From UKL13-2 sp036394575 (lineage in GTDB: Bacteria; Pseudomonadota; Gammaproteobacteria; Burkholderiales; Usitatibacteraceae), in assembly GCA_036394575.1 (NCBI GenBank), contig DASWEY010000077.1, positions 136,879-200,878 on the forward strand: 64,000 nucleotides of DNA, read 5' to 3'. Positions 33,082-42,337 of the stretch are shown piece after piece. The translations under genes and the position numbers were made by a program. The number at the start of each line of letters is the position of its first letter. The stretch's first letter is position 1. Below the pieces are notes generated by a model. That model searched no databases and was not told the origin of the DNA. It was given only the letters and a program-made list of their open reading frames with translations.

Positions 33082-34581
33082 ATGTCAATCCTGGAATCGA
33101 TGCTCATCTGGCCGGACCGCCCGTTGCCGTCACTGCTGGTACTGCTGCTCGTGCTGTTGCCGTTTCTGTACGCAGCTCGCGATCCGGTGCACGCCTTGCT
33201 CAGAAGCGCGTGCCGCGCCATCGCCAATCCACTGCGGCTGAGCGCGCGCTGGCTGGGCGATGCCGGTTTGCGCCTGCAGCATCGCAACCGCGAAGTGCTG
33301 CTCGCGCACGGCGGCCATGAAGTGAAGCTGACGATCGAGCGCGAACTTGAGCGCGTGACCGCGCTGGTACAGCGCGACCTCGAGGGTTACCCGGTGCTGC
33401 AGCGCAAGATGATGGACGAGATCACCCGCATCGAGGAAGACTACAAGAAAAGCGGCGAAGTGCCGCCGCCGCCGCCGGAGTGGGTCAAGGCCATTGAGGC
33501 CATGGCCAAGGTCAAGCCCGGCAGCGATGGCGTGCTCGAGCGAATTCTCACCGACATTCGCAAGTCGATCGACAGTATTTATGTGCTGGTGGTGGCGGAA
33601 TATCGCAGCGCCTATCAGGCCCGACACCGCATCCTGAAAGGCTTTCTGCCGTTCTGGCGCTCGGTCGAGCAGACCCTGAGCCGCATGGACCGCAACATTA
33701 CCAGCCTGCAGAGCAGTGCGGCGAAGATCGATGCCAATGTGCTGAAGCTCGAAAAAATTGCGGCGCGCGACAATGACGCCGCCAATGTGCTGGCGGCCTC
33801 GACCGCGACGCAATTTTTTGTCGCCGGCCTGGTGATGCTGATTGCCTTTGGCGGCGCTTTCGTCAACTTCAAGCTGATCGCGCTGCCGATGTCGGCGATG
33901 GTCGGCGGTGGCGACTACATCACCGCCAACCTGCAGGCCTCCGAACTCGCCGCGCTGGTGATCATCCTGTTCGAGACCCTGATGGGCCTGTTTCTGATGG
34001 AAACGCTGCGTTTCACCAGCCTGTTTCCCCTCGGCAACATCACCGAAAAAATGCGCCGCCGCCTGATGTGGGCATCGCTCACCATCCTGCTGGTGCTGGC
34101 CGGTTTCGAAGTCGCGCTGGCGGTGATGCGCGACGTCATCATCACCGCCGATGTGGCGCTCAAGCAGCAACTTGGCGCCGCCGCCGGCGCGGCGCACGTC
34201 GAGACCGGCTGGGTCAACAAGATCCCCACCTTCGGCCAGATGATCCTCGGTTTCACCCTGCCCTTCGCGCTGGCCTTCGTGGCCATTCCGCTCGACTACT
34301 TCGTCAATGCCGGTCGCACGGTTGTCGGCGCGGCGCTGGAGTTTGCATTGCGCGGATCGGCGCTCCTGCTGCGCCTTGCCGCCAACCTGATCCGGGGGAC
34401 GGGCAATCTGGCGATCATGCTCTATGACGTGCTCATCTTCGTGCCGCTGGCGATCGAACGCGCGGTGGCCAGCTACCGTGCAGGAAGCGCCCGCAACAAT
34501 GCCTCGCGCCCCGCCTCCTCTTCTTCCTCCTCTTCCTTATCGTCGCTCGAACAAGCGGCCGTACCCAAGGAGGTGTCATGA
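33082..34581 (+). CDS. Multi-spanning membrane protein of unknown function
   Basis: A 499-residue protein, family not recognised. An N-terminal helix (about 17-33, SLLVLLLVLLPFLYAA) is followed by a long charged, helical region (about 60-235) with MMDEITRIEEDYKKSGEVP and a Pro run, then at least four membrane helices (about 240-262, 290-312, 335-358, 385-410) and a Ser-rich tail. Its end overlaps the VWA lipoprotein start by 4 nt (ATGA). The helical region and C-terminal channel-like helices suggest a membrane platform working with the lipoprotein; this is inference. Confidence 0.83.
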   Translation: MSILESMLIWPDRPLPSLLVLLLVLLPFLYAARDPVHALLRSACRAIANPLRLSARWLGDAGLRLQHRNREVLLAHGGHEVKLTIERELERVTALVQRDLEGYPVLQRKMMDEITRIEEDYKKSGEVPPPPPEWVKAIEAMAKVKPGSDGVLERILTDIRKSIDSIYVLVVAEYRSAYQARHRILKGFLPFWRSVEQTLSRMDRNITSLQSSAAKIDANVLKLEKIAARDNDAANVLAASTATQFFVAGLVMLIAFGGAFVNFKLIALPMSAMVGGGDYITANLQASELAALVIILFETLMGLFLMETLRFTSLFPLGNITEKMRRRLMWASLTILLVLAGFEVALAVMRDVIITADVALKQQLGAAAGAAHVETGWVNKIPTFGQMILGFTLPFALAFVAIPLDYFVNAGRTVVGAALEFALRGSALLLRLAANLIRGTGNLAIMLYDVLIFVPLAIERAVASYRAGSARNNASRPASSSSSSSLSSLEQAAVPKEVS

Positions 34582-35267
34582 AAACGCGCTCGCGTTTCGC
34601 CAAAACGCTCTCGCGTGCCACCGCGCTCGGCCTGCTGCTCTTGTTTGCTGCCTGCGCGCCCAAGACCAATCACAGCCAGGCGGTATACATGCTCGTCGAC
34701 ACCTCCGGCACCTACACCCGCGAGACCGGCAAGGCGCAAGGGGTGGTGAACTACCTGCTGGGCACACTCAATCCCGGTGACGCCCTGGCGGTCGGGCGGG
34801 TCAAGAGCCGCAGTTTCAGCGAAAAGGATATTGTCGCCAAAGTGAGCCTCGGCAAAGATCCCATGGCGGTCAATGCGCAAAAGCGCGCGTTCAGCGAGCA
34901 GATCGCGGAATTCACCAAAGCGACCAAGGACAGCAAGGGCAGCAGCTACACCGACATCACCGGCGGCATCTTGCAGGCCGCCGAGTTTCTGAACGAATCC
35001 CAGGCCGGCAGCAAGACCATCGTGATCTTCTCGGATATGCAGGAAGAGCTCGACTACAAGACCGTGCGCGATTTCCCGATCAGGCTCGACGGCATTCACA
35101 TTGTCGCGCTCAATGTCAGCAAGCTCGACACCGACAACGTCGACCCGCGCCGCTATCTCGACCGGCTGGCGTGGTGGCAGGAGCGCACCCGCGTCGCCGG
35201 CGCGGCGGATTGGAAAGTCGTCAACGACATGGAGCATCTCGACCGTATCTTCAAGAAAAGCGGCTGA
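34578..35267 (+). CDS. VWA-domain lipoprotein
   Basis: A 229-residue predicted lipoprotein: basic start MKTRSRFAK, hydrophobic core and lipobox FAAC (Cys26). The rest is a von Willebrand A domain with a MIDAS-like DTSGT (near 41-45), the Thr in SSYTDITGG, and FSDMQEEL. AAGGAGGTGTC precedes the ATG, which overlaps the upstream membrane-protein stop, so the two are co-translated. VWA domains usually bind protein partners through a divalent metal; the partner here is probably the adjacent membrane protein. Confidence 0.85.
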   Translation: MKTRSRFAKTLSRATALGLLLLFAACAPKTNHSQAVYMLVDTSGTYTRETGKAQGVVNYLLGTLNPGDALAVGRVKSRSFSEKDIVAKVSLGKDPMAVNAQKRAFSEQIAEFTKATKDSKGSSYTDITGGILQAAEFLNESQAGSKTIVIFSDMQEELDYKTVRDFPIRLDGIHIVALNVSKLDTDNVDPRRYLDRLAWWQERTRVAGAADWKVVNDMEHLDRIFKKSG

Positions 35268-35271
35268 GGGA

Positions 35272-35340
35272 ACGCAGGCCGGGCGCGTTTATTACTTTCC
35301 GGTTGAGGGCAGTACGGCCATGCTGAGTGCCGCAGATCTC
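35272..35340 (+). pseudogene. Fragment of a second CCGQ-family gene
   Basis: Right after the VWA gene, the frame starting at 35272 reads TQAGRVYYFPVEGSTAMLS, then AADLV, matching the C-terminal half of the 108-residue CCGQ protein (SGRVYYFSATGNTAAVD). No start codon or N-terminal half is present, and homology stops at 35340, where the palindromic repeat 35340-35424 begins. This looks like the remnant of a duplicated gene cut off by that repeat. Confidence 0.7.
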
Positions 35341-35424
35341 GTCATTCCAGCGTAGGCTGGAATCCAGCCCTGTGTACATTCAAACCTTTGGAAGGACTGG
35401 GTCCCAGCCTACGCTGGGACGACG
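35340..35424. repeat. Inverted-repeat element of the GTCATTCC...GGAATCCAG type
   Basis: Two 28-bp arms, starting CGTCATTCCAGCGTAGGCTG at 35340 and ending CCAGCCTACGCTGGGACGACG at 35424, complementary at most positions, around a 29-nt centre. Each arm contains the smaller palindrome CCAGC-GTAG-GCTGG or its complement. Elements of this pattern are widespread in proteobacterial intergenic DNA. A weaker remnant of the same kind lies near 39580-39625. Confidence 0.75.
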
Positions 35425-35448
35425 AGGGTTTGAGGTTTGTAAAATGAC

Positions 35449-35514
35449 AAACTCAAGCATTGGCGCAGAGTTCCAGCCGTTTTTGCTCCGAGAGCCGCGC
35501 CAGTGCTTGACTTT
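35449..35514 (+). repeat. 66-bp palindromic element, copy F
   Basis: Exactly 66 bp, ending 5 nt before the stop codon of the yihY-like gene on the minus strand. Left arm AAACTCAAGCATTGGCGCA, right end CGCGCCAGTGCTTGACTTT, centre CAGCCGTTTTTGCTCCGAGAG. Confidence 0.82.
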
Positions 35515-35519
35515 GAAAT

Positions 35520-36431
35520 TTACACAACGGGCGTTTCCACCTTGGCCACCACATGGCCGCCGCCGATTTTTTCGTACTCCGCAATCACCTGCGCCCCCAC
35601 CAACAACAGCGTGGCGGCAATCTCGAAACTCAATAGCACCACGATCGCAGTAGTGAGCGAGCCATAGACCACATTCACCTGCGAAAGCGTGCTGAAGTAC
35701 CACACCAGGCTGTGGCGAATGATTTCCCACAGCAGCCCGGCGGTGCCGCCGCCGATCAGCGCATGGCGCACCGAGATGCGCCCCACCGGCATGAAATAGT
35801 AGATCGAGGAAATCATCAGGATTTCCACCACCACCGCGATCAGGTAAAGCGTCGCCTTCGACAGCCCGCTCAATGACCAGCTCGCGCCGAACACCAGCAG
35901 ATTTTCCTGGCCGAAGGCGAGCAGATTTGCCAGCACCACAGTGCCGGCGAACAGCGCGAACGCGATGAAGGCGATATAGCAAAGCGGAAACGCCAGCGAG
36001 ACCAGCAAGGAGCGCTTGCGCGTCGCCAGGCGATGCAGAAAAATCACCGAGATCGCACTCTCCAGCACGCGAAAAGCCAGTGTGCTGAAAAACAGCAGCG
36101 TGCCAAACAGCACCCAGCCCAATACCGCGCGATGCGCCAGAAACGCCGCCAGCTCCCGCACCAGCGCCACCGACTGCCCCGGCACCACCCACTCCAGCGC
36201 GCGACGCAAAGTCTCGAACAAGGCCGCCTGCTCGACAAAATGCGAGAGCCCGATCACCACCAGGATCAACAGCGGCACGATCGACAGCAAGGTGTAATAC
36301 GCCACCGCGCCGGCCAGCAACAAACCCTGATTGGCATTGAAGGCGCGCAACACCTGCAGCGCAAAGGCGGCCGGGTGCTTGATGATGTGATTGGTTTCGG
36401 GGCTGACTAGGGGGAGGTCGGGGATGGGCAT
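35520..36431 (-). CDS. YihY/BrkB-family membrane protein
   Basis: A 303-residue inner-membrane protein of the YihY family, once called ribonuclease BN by mistake; function uncertain. Family landmarks: NANQGLLLAGAVAYYTLLSIVPLL at the first helix (parts quoted: AGAVAYYTLLSIVPLL), LFGTLLFFSTLAFRVLESAI, and VNVVYGSLTTAIVVLLSFEI near the C-terminus. Six hydrophobic segments are visible. It is 64 nt downstream of the nuclease-like gene and convergent with the VWA gene. Confidence 0.9.
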   Translation of the reverse strand: MPIPDLPLVSPETNHIIKHPAAFALQVLRAFNANQGLLLAGAVAYYTLLSIVPLLILVVIGLSHFVEQAALFETLRRALEWVVPGQSVALVRELAAFLAHRAVLGWVLFGTLLFFSTLAFRVLESAISVIFLHRLATRKRSLLVSLAFPLCYIAFIAFALFAGTVVLANLLAFGQENLLVFGASWSLSGLSKATLYLIAVVVEILMISSIYYFMPVGRISVRHALIGGGTAGLLWEIIRHSLVWYFSTLSQVNVVYGSLTTAIVVLLSFEIAATLLLVGAQVIAEYEKIGGGHVVAKVETPVV

Positions 36432-36495
36432 GAAAACCTATAGCTATTCTGGAGGCGACAGACGCCTACTTTCATAAAGCACAATTCAAAGGCGA

Positions 36496-38115
36496 CTACG
36501 CAAATGGCCAATTACTAACGAAAGGGCTTCTGCCGTAATAATTTCGAAACGCCAAAGTAACTCGCCTCCCCCCGGTTCCGCCGTATGCAGTCATAGCCCT
36601 TTCCATCCAAATATTTTCGGCATCTTGCAAAAAAGAAGGCAACGCATATGGATCTGAAATTTTAAGAATCTGTTCACCAACCATGACACGTCGTGAAGGA
36701 TCCGCAGTCAGCTCACGATCTCTCATCTCTTCAACAAATTTCAAAATACTAGTCTCACCCTGCTGGCTCAGCGTGGTGAGGAAATCTAATCCATCTGCGG
36801 TAAGCAAGACAATTTGCTCTAGCGGCACTGGAAGAATACCGCCATAGTCCGCCACTAATCTGGCAATCCTCTCCTTGCCAGTACGCTCAGCAACATCCAC
36901 ACCTGTACCTAAATAATGTTGATCAGTCGTAACGATTAGTAAGAAAATATTTGGGTCCGAATTAATTCCTAATCCATCAAAACGCCCAGATCGAATTAAC
37001 TTAGCAGTAGACTGCCCCTGATCGATAGCCTTAATTATGGAAGTCTTAAATCTATCTCCAATTTGCACATCTTCAAATGCGGACTGAGTCGCCTCGTCTG
37101 CATCTTTAATCTTCGATTCAACCAAAATTATCGTTTGGCCAAAATTCAATAAGAAATCTACAACACGCTCATTCGGCTGAAGAAATTTTTTCAGGTCCGC
37201 TTCGGACACAAAATTATGGCAAAGACTTTTGACTGCAGTTGAAACATATTTAGTTTCAAAAACTCTGCCAAACTCAGCAATGAGATTTTTATCGTCCGCA
37301 TCACGTATCGACTGAATGAATACATCCCCGAGCGAACGAAGCAGGAGCTTCGGTGACCACATGACATATTTTCGCTTGGATATTTCAAAAAGCGGTTTAG
37401 ATCGAAAGGCCGGACGATGCATTGCAGAAAGTACGGAAATTGATTTTTTCCCGTCAGCAGAGAAGCGCATCCTCAATTGCGCTTGATTTGCTCCAAGGAT
37501 CTCGAAAATTGCATTCAGCTTCTCTTTTGGGAACCATGGATTCCGTGCTAAAAGCCCCAATGCCGTGAGCGGCTGACCAGGCGAATTTATTGCATGAACC
37601 CCTAAGAGGTGGCTGCCTAAAATTAGGTCCATCCCCGATAGGTTGTTCGGGAAAATTGATTGCGACAAAAGTCTGTGATTTGGAGGCAATTGATTGGTAA
37701 TGAAGAATTGGCGCAGAAGATCAAAGCGTGGCGCAGTTTGGAACTCGAATTGCTGGAAGGCAATCGCTCTTAGCGCACCAACTCCACGAGATTTCACTAA
37801 AAATGTAGGAGCAAATCCATGTACGATTTCATGGGTCGCCTGAAAGAGCATTTCGAATGCAGAACGTGTTAATACGCTTCGCCCTTTTTCTGGACAATCT
37901 TGATCAGCTAACACCCATTGGGCCAAGCGCTGATTCACAAAAGGCAATTGTCTTAAGTATTCAAGCCCGTCCGTTGTTTTTTGTTCGTCTTGTGCTCGCT
38001 GCGCGCATGCCCATAAGATTGGACCAAACCCATACTTGCGCCATGTAAGGCGAAGATTTTCAATTTTTTGTTGGATGCCCTCAAACGACGGGTCTTCCTC
38101 ATCAAAAGAATCCAT
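36496..38115 (-). CDS. AT-rich unknown protein with PD-(D/E)XK-nuclease-like motif
   Basis: A 539-residue protein I do not recognise by family. In the second half VVDFLLNFGQTIILVESKIK shows the D-(x)n-ExK spacing of PD-(D/E)XK nucleases, preceded by LIAEFGRVFETKYV and followed by IFLLIVTTDQHYLG. The N-terminal half is helical and unassigned. Base use is much more AT-rich than on either side and codons such as AAA, TTT and ATT are frequent, which points to transfer. The ATG at 38115 lies 7 nt after the radA stop, so it is probably expressed from the radA transcript. A phage-defence role is a guess from composition, placement and motif. Confidence 0.8.
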   Translation of the reverse strand: MDSFDEEDPSFEGIQQKIENLRLTWRKYGFGPILWACAQRAQDEQKTTDGLEYLRQLPFVNQRLAQWVLADQDCPEKGRSVLTRSAFEMLFQATHEIVHGFAPTFLVKSRGVGALRAIAFQQFEFQTAPRFDLLRQFFITNQLPPNHRLLSQSIFPNNLSGMDLILGSHLLGVHAINSPGQPLTALGLLARNPWFPKEKLNAIFEILGANQAQLRMRFSADGKKSISVLSAMHRPAFRSKPLFEISKRKYVMWSPKLLLRSLGDVFIQSIRDADDKNLIAEFGRVFETKYVSTAVKSLCHNFVSEADLKKFLQPNERVVDFLLNFGQTIILVESKIKDADEATQSAFEDVQIGDRFKTSIIKAIDQGQSTAKLIRSGRFDGLGINSDPNIFLLIVTTDQHYLGTGVDVAERTGKERIARLVADYGGILPVPLEQIVLLTADGLDFLTTLSQQGETSILKFVEEMRDRELTADPSRRVMVGEQILKISDPYALPSFLQDAENIWMERAMTAYGGTGGRRVTLAFRNYYGRSPFVSNWPFA

Positions 38116-38122
38116 TTGGGCG

Positions 38123-39493
38123 CTAGCCGCCACGGCAATATTCCACCGCCTGCTCCACCCTCTCCACCGCAATAATCTCCAGCCCCTCGATCTTCTGCTT
38201 GGGCTTGTTCGCCTTGGGAATGATCGCGTGCGTAAACCCCAGCTTGGCCGCCTCGCGCAGCCGCTCCTGCCCGCGCTGCACCGGACGCACTTCACCGGCC
38301 AGCCCTACTTCGCCGAACACCACATGCTTGGCCGGCAGGGCCTTGTTCTTGAGGCTGGAGACGATGGCGAGCAGCACCGCCAGGTCGGCGCCGGGTTCGT
38401 CGATCTTGACGCCGCCGACGGCGTTGATGAATACATCCTGGTCGAAGCAGGCGATGCCGGCGTGGCGGTGCAGCACCGCCAGCAACATGGCCAGGCGATT
38501 CTGTTCGAGGCCGACCGAGAGGCGCTTGGGGTTCATATGCGCTTCATCGACCAGCGCCTGGATTTCCACCAGCAGGGGGCGCGTGCCTTCCTGTGTGACC
38601 ATCACGCAGCTGCCGGGCACATTATTGCTGTGCTGTGAAAGAAACATCGCCGAGGGGTTGGTGACTTCGCGCAGGCCCTTCTCGGTCATGGCGAATACGC
38701 CGATTTCATTGACGGCGCCGAAACGGTTTTTGACGGCGCGGATCAGGCGGAACGAGGAATGCGTATCGCCCTCAAAATAGAGCACCGTATCGACCATATG
38801 CTCGAGCACGCGCGGCCCGGCGAGCGCGCCCTCTTTCGTGACATGGCCGACGAGGATGATGGTGGTGCCGGTGGATTTGGCGAAGCGCGTCAGATGCGCG
38901 GCGCACTCGCGCACCTGCGCAACCGAGCCGGGCGCCGAGGTGAGCGCGGCGGAATAAACGGTCTGGATGGAATCGATCACCGCGACTTGCGGCTTCTCGG
39001 CGGCGAGGGTGGCCTGGATTTTTTCCAGCTCGATTTCAGCGAGCAGTTTGACGTCGTGCGTATCCAGCGCGAGGCGGTTGGCGCGCATGGCGATTTGCTG
39101 CGGCGATTCCTCGCCGCTGACATACAGCACGCTGGAGGATGCCGAAATCGCGCACAGGGCCTGCAGCAGCATGGTCGATTTGCCGATGCCGGGATCGCCG
39201 CCGATCAGCACCACCCCGCCGCCGACCAGGCCGCCGCCGAGCACGCGATCGAATTCGCCGATGCCGGTGGCCTGGCGCGGGATGTCCTCGGTCTTGACCT
39301 TGGAAAGATCGAGCACCTTGCCGCGCTCGGCATGGACGCCGGCCAGCGTGGAGAAGCGATTGCCGCCGGTGGTGGCCTCGGCGACGGACTCGATCAGCGT
39401 GTTCCAGGCATTGCAATGCGGGCACTGGCCCTGCCATTTCAGGGATTGCCCGCCGCATTCGCTACAGACGTAGATGGTTTTTGCTTTGGCCAT
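38123..39493 (-). CDS. radA: DNA repair protein RadA
   Basis: RecA-like ATPase that promotes branch migration in recombination repair. The 456-residue protein has the N-terminal zinc finger (Cys10, Cys13, Cys24, Cys27), Walker A GDPGIGKS at 99-106, the RadA-specific KNRFGAVNEIGVF, and the C-terminal Lon-like domain (PGADLAVLLAIVSSLKNK). It follows alr by 222 nt. The nuclease-like gene is attached to its 3' end. Confidence 0.97.
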   Translation of the reverse strand: MAKAKTIYVCSECGGQSLKWQGQCPHCNAWNTLIESVAEATTGGNRFSTLAGVHAERGKVLDLSKVKTEDIPRQATGIGEFDRVLGGGLVGGGVVLIGGDPGIGKSTMLLQALCAISASSSVLYVSGEESPQQIAMRANRLALDTHDVKLLAEIELEKIQATLAAEKPQVAVIDSIQTVYSAALTSAPGSVAQVRECAAHLTRFAKSTGTTIILVGHVTKEGALAGPRVLEHMVDTVLYFEGDTHSSFRLIRAVKNRFGAVNEIGVFAMTEKGLREVTNPSAMFLSQHSNNVPGSCVMVTQEGTRPLLVEIQALVDEAHMNPKRLSVGLEQNRLAMLLAVLHRHAGIACFDQDVFINAVGGVKIDEPGADLAVLLAIVSSLKNKALPAKHVVFGEVGLAGEVRPVQRGQERLREAAKLGFTHAIIPKANKPKQKIEGLEIIAVERVEQAVEYCRGG

Positions 39494-39715
39494 TTTTGCT
39501 CAGCACCCGGTGGTTGTAGGTTGTCGCCGCGGATTTAGTCCGGGGCCCAATTTTTGGCAGCACTTCGTGGAGGCAAAATTGGATCCCGGCCCGGCAACCA
39601 AAATGAGCCGGGATGACGGTGATTATTTGACCTTGGTCGATCCTGGATCGCAGCGAAGGCGCCATCAGTGAAGCCTGCAACTTGCGCCTGCAGGATTCCA
39701 GGTTTGGCCGCACCC
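39494..39715. repeat. Gap between alr and radA with decayed palindromic repeat
   Basis: This 222-nt gap contains GGATCCCGG near 39581 and GCCGGGATGACGG near 39609, a decayed half-match to the inverted-repeat element at 35340, and a second weak pair CCTGGATCG/GGATTCCAGG further on. No gene is visible. Confidence 0.4.
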
Positions 39716-40819
39716 TCAATCCACTTCCACCACCGGCACCCGCGGCGCCAGCGCGCACATCAGTTCATAACCGACGGTACCGGCGGCCTTGGCGACATCG
39801 TCGATGGGCAGGCCCTCGCCCCATAGCGTGACCGGGGCACCATTGTGCACATGCGGCAATTCGGCGAGGTCCACGCACAGCATATCCATGGACACGCGCC
39901 CCACAGTGCGGGTGAGTTTGCCACTGACCATCACCGGCGTGCCGGCCGCATTGCCGCCGGGCGCATGGCGCGGATAGCCGTCGCCATAGCCGCAGGCGAC
40001 GACGCCGACGCGCATATGTTTCTTGGCGACATAGAGGCCGCCATAGCCGACCATCTCGCCGGGTTCAAGGGTCTGCACGGCGATGATTTCGCTGCGCAGG
40101 GCCATCACCGGCTTGAGGCCAAGCTCGGCGGCGCTGATATCGTCGAACGGCGTGGCGCCGTACAGCATGATGCCGGGGCGCACCCAGTCGCGGTGCGTCT
40201 CCGGGTAGCGCAGCATCGCGGCCGAATTGGCCACGCTTTGCGTGAAGCCCTTTTTGGCGAAGGATTCCTTGGCGGCGCGCACGATCTCGGCAAAACGCCG
40301 CATCTGCTCGGTGACGCCGGCCTTGCCGTCCGCGGTGGCGAAATGGGTCATGAAGGTGACCGCACCGATATTGCGATGGCTGGCCGCCGTATTGACGGCG
40401 TAGCCGGACATCGGCCCTTTCAGGCCGAGGCGGTTCATGCCGGTGTTGAACTTGAGAAAAATATCCAGCGGGCGATCGAGCTCGGCATCGGCCAGGGCCT
40501 TGATTTGTTCGAGGTCGCGCACTGCGGGCATCAGGCGGTGCTGCGCATACAGCGGCAGTTCGTCGGCGCCGAAAAATCCTTCGAGCATCAGGATCGGCTG
40601 GGTGAGGCCGCGCTTGCGCAGGGCCAGCGCGCTGTCGAGTTCCAGCGTGGCGAAGGCATCGGCATCGCGCAGGGCGCGCGCCACGCGCTCGACGCCGTGC
40701 CCGTAGGCATTGGCCTTGAGCACCGCGAACACCTGCGATTTGGGGGCCTTGGCTTTGGCCAGCGCGTAATTGTGACGAAGGGCGGAGAGCGAGATTTCAG
40801 CGCGGATCGGACGGGTCAT
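39716..40819 (-). CDS. alr: Alanine racemase
   Basis: PLP enzyme that makes D-alanine for peptidoglycan. The 367-residue protein has the PLP-lysine motif VLKANAYGHG (Lys35), FLKFNTGMNRLG, the catalytic-Tyr region GYGGLYVAKK, and the C-terminal GRVSMDMLCVDL. It lies 50 nt downstream of dnaB, as in many proteobacteria. Confidence 0.97.
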   Translation of the reverse strand: MTRPIRAEISLSALRHNYALAKAKAPKSQVFAVLKANAYGHGVERVARALRDADAFATLELDSALALRKRGLTQPILMLEGFFGADELPLYAQHRLMPAVRDLEQIKALADAELDRPLDIFLKFNTGMNRLGLKGPMSGYAVNTAASHRNIGAVTFMTHFATADGKAGVTEQMRRFAEIVRAAKESFAKKGFTQSVANSAAMLRYPETHRDWVRPGIMLYGATPFDDISAAELGLKPVMALRSEIIAVQTLEPGEMVGYGGLYVAKKHMRVGVVACGYGDGYPRHAPGGNAAGTPVMVSGKLTRTVGRVSMDMLCVDLAELPHVHNGAPVTLWGEGLPIDDVAKAAGTVGYELMCALAPRVPVVEVD

Positions 40820-40869
40820 GGCGTCATTCTGTCACAGGCGGCGCCGCGGTCGCGGCGACGATCGGGCGC

Positions 40870-42288
40870 CTAGTTGTGATAGCCACCCTGCGACCCGCCG
40901 GCGAAATTCTCGAACTTGGTGTTCTGGCCCATGAAGGTCAGGCGCACAGTGCCGATCGGGCCGTTACGCTGCTTGCCGATGATGATCTCGGCGGTGCCCT
41001 TGTCGGCGGATTCGGGGTTGTAGACCTCGTCGCGATAGATGAACAGGATCACGTCGGCGTCCTGCTCGATCGCGCCGGATTCGCGCAGATCGCTCATCAC
41101 CGGACGCTTGTTGGGGCGCTGCTCGAGCGAACGATTCAACTGCGACAGCGCCACGACCGGCACTTTCAGTTCCTTGGCCAGGGCTTTGAGCGAGCGCGAG
41201 ATTTCGGAAATCTCGGTGGCGCGGTTTTCATTGGCGCCGCCGGCCGAGGACATCAGCTGCAGATAGTCGACCACGATCAGGCCGAGGCCCATGTACTGCC
41301 GCCACATGCGCCGCGCGCGCGCGCGCAGCTCGAGCGCATTCAAGGCCGGGGTTTCATCGACGTGGATCGGCGCGTCGTTCAGCTTGACCATGGCTTGGTT
41401 GAGGCGGTCCCAGTCGCGCGCCTCCAGGCGGCCGGTACGCAGGCGCTGCTGATCGACCTTGGACACCGAGCTCAACAGGCGGCCGGCGATCTGCGTGCCG
41501 CCCATCTCCATGGAGTAGATCAGCACCGGCAGGCCGAGGCCCAGGGCCACATGCTCGGCCAGGTTCAACGCAAAAGCGGTCTTGCCCATCGAGGGGCGTC
41601 CGGCGACGATCACCAGATCGCCGTCCTGCATCCCCGACGTCATCTCGTCGAGATCGACAAAGCCGGTGGCCTTGCCGGTCACCGCCGAAGGGTTTTTGGA
41701 GAGATCGTCGAGCCGCGTCATCACCTCGGACAGCAGGGTGGACATGGAGGCGAAGCCCTGCCCGCCCTTGCGGCCCATCTCGGCGATGTCGAAAACTCTT
41801 TTCTCGGCCTCGTCGAGCAGCTGGCGCGCCTCGCGGCCGTTGGGCGTGTAGGCATCGTCGGCGATTTCCTCGCCGACGCGCGCCAGGCGGCGCATGATGG
41901 CGCGCTCGCGCACGATCTCTGCGTACAGGCGGATATTGGCCGCCGACGGGGTGCCCTCGGCGAGACTGTGCAAATAGGAAATGCCGCCGATATTCTGCAG
42001 CTCGCCGTTCATTTGCAGCGCTTCGGCCACGGTCAGCACATCGGCCGGCTTGTTGTCGGCGATCAGCTTGGAAATGGCGTGGTAGATGCGGCGGTGGTCG
42101 TCGCGGTAGAAATCGGCCTCGGCGACGATATCGCCGATACGGTCCCAGGCCTCGTTATTCAGCAGCAAACCGCCCAGAACCGATTGCTCGGCTTCGATCG
42201 AATGCGGGGGCAGTTTGAGCGCCGCGACGGCGTTGTCCGAGGCGTAGGCAGGGACAGAGACGGGAAAGGCGTTGGGGTTGGCGGCCAT
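40870..42288 (-). CDS. dnaB: Replicative DNA helicase DnaB
   Basis: Hexameric 5'-3' helicase of the replication fork. The 472-residue protein has the N-terminal primase-binding domain (PPHSIEAEQSVLGGLLL), the linker, and the RecA core with Walker A GRPSMGKT (230-237), ALSQLNRSLEQRPNKRP and DLRESGAIEQDADVI. No intein is present. It is separated from rplI by a terminator and a 184-nt region that carries two DnaA boxes, so it likely has its own promoter. Confidence 0.98.
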   Translation of the reverse strand: MAANPNAFPVSVPAYASDNAVAALKLPPHSIEAEQSVLGGLLLNNEAWDRIGDIVAEADFYRDDHRRIYHAISKLIADNKPADVLTVAEALQMNGELQNIGGISYLHSLAEGTPSAANIRLYAEIVRERAIMRRLARVGEEIADDAYTPNGREARQLLDEAEKRVFDIAEMGRKGGQGFASMSTLLSEVMTRLDDLSKNPSAVTGKATGFVDLDEMTSGMQDGDLVIVAGRPSMGKTAFALNLAEHVALGLGLPVLIYSMEMGGTQIAGRLLSSVSKVDQQRLRTGRLEARDWDRLNQAMVKLNDAPIHVDETPALNALELRARARRMWRQYMGLGLIVVDYLQLMSSAGGANENRATEISEISRSLKALAKELKVPVVALSQLNRSLEQRPNKRPVMSDLRESGAIEQDADVILFIYRDEVYNPESADKGTAEIIIGKQRNGPIGTVRLTFMGQNTKFENFAGGSQGGYHN

Positions 42289-42337
42289 GGGCTCTTATTT
42301 TATAGACGTTTGGAAGTGAGCGATTGTGCGCCCGGAT

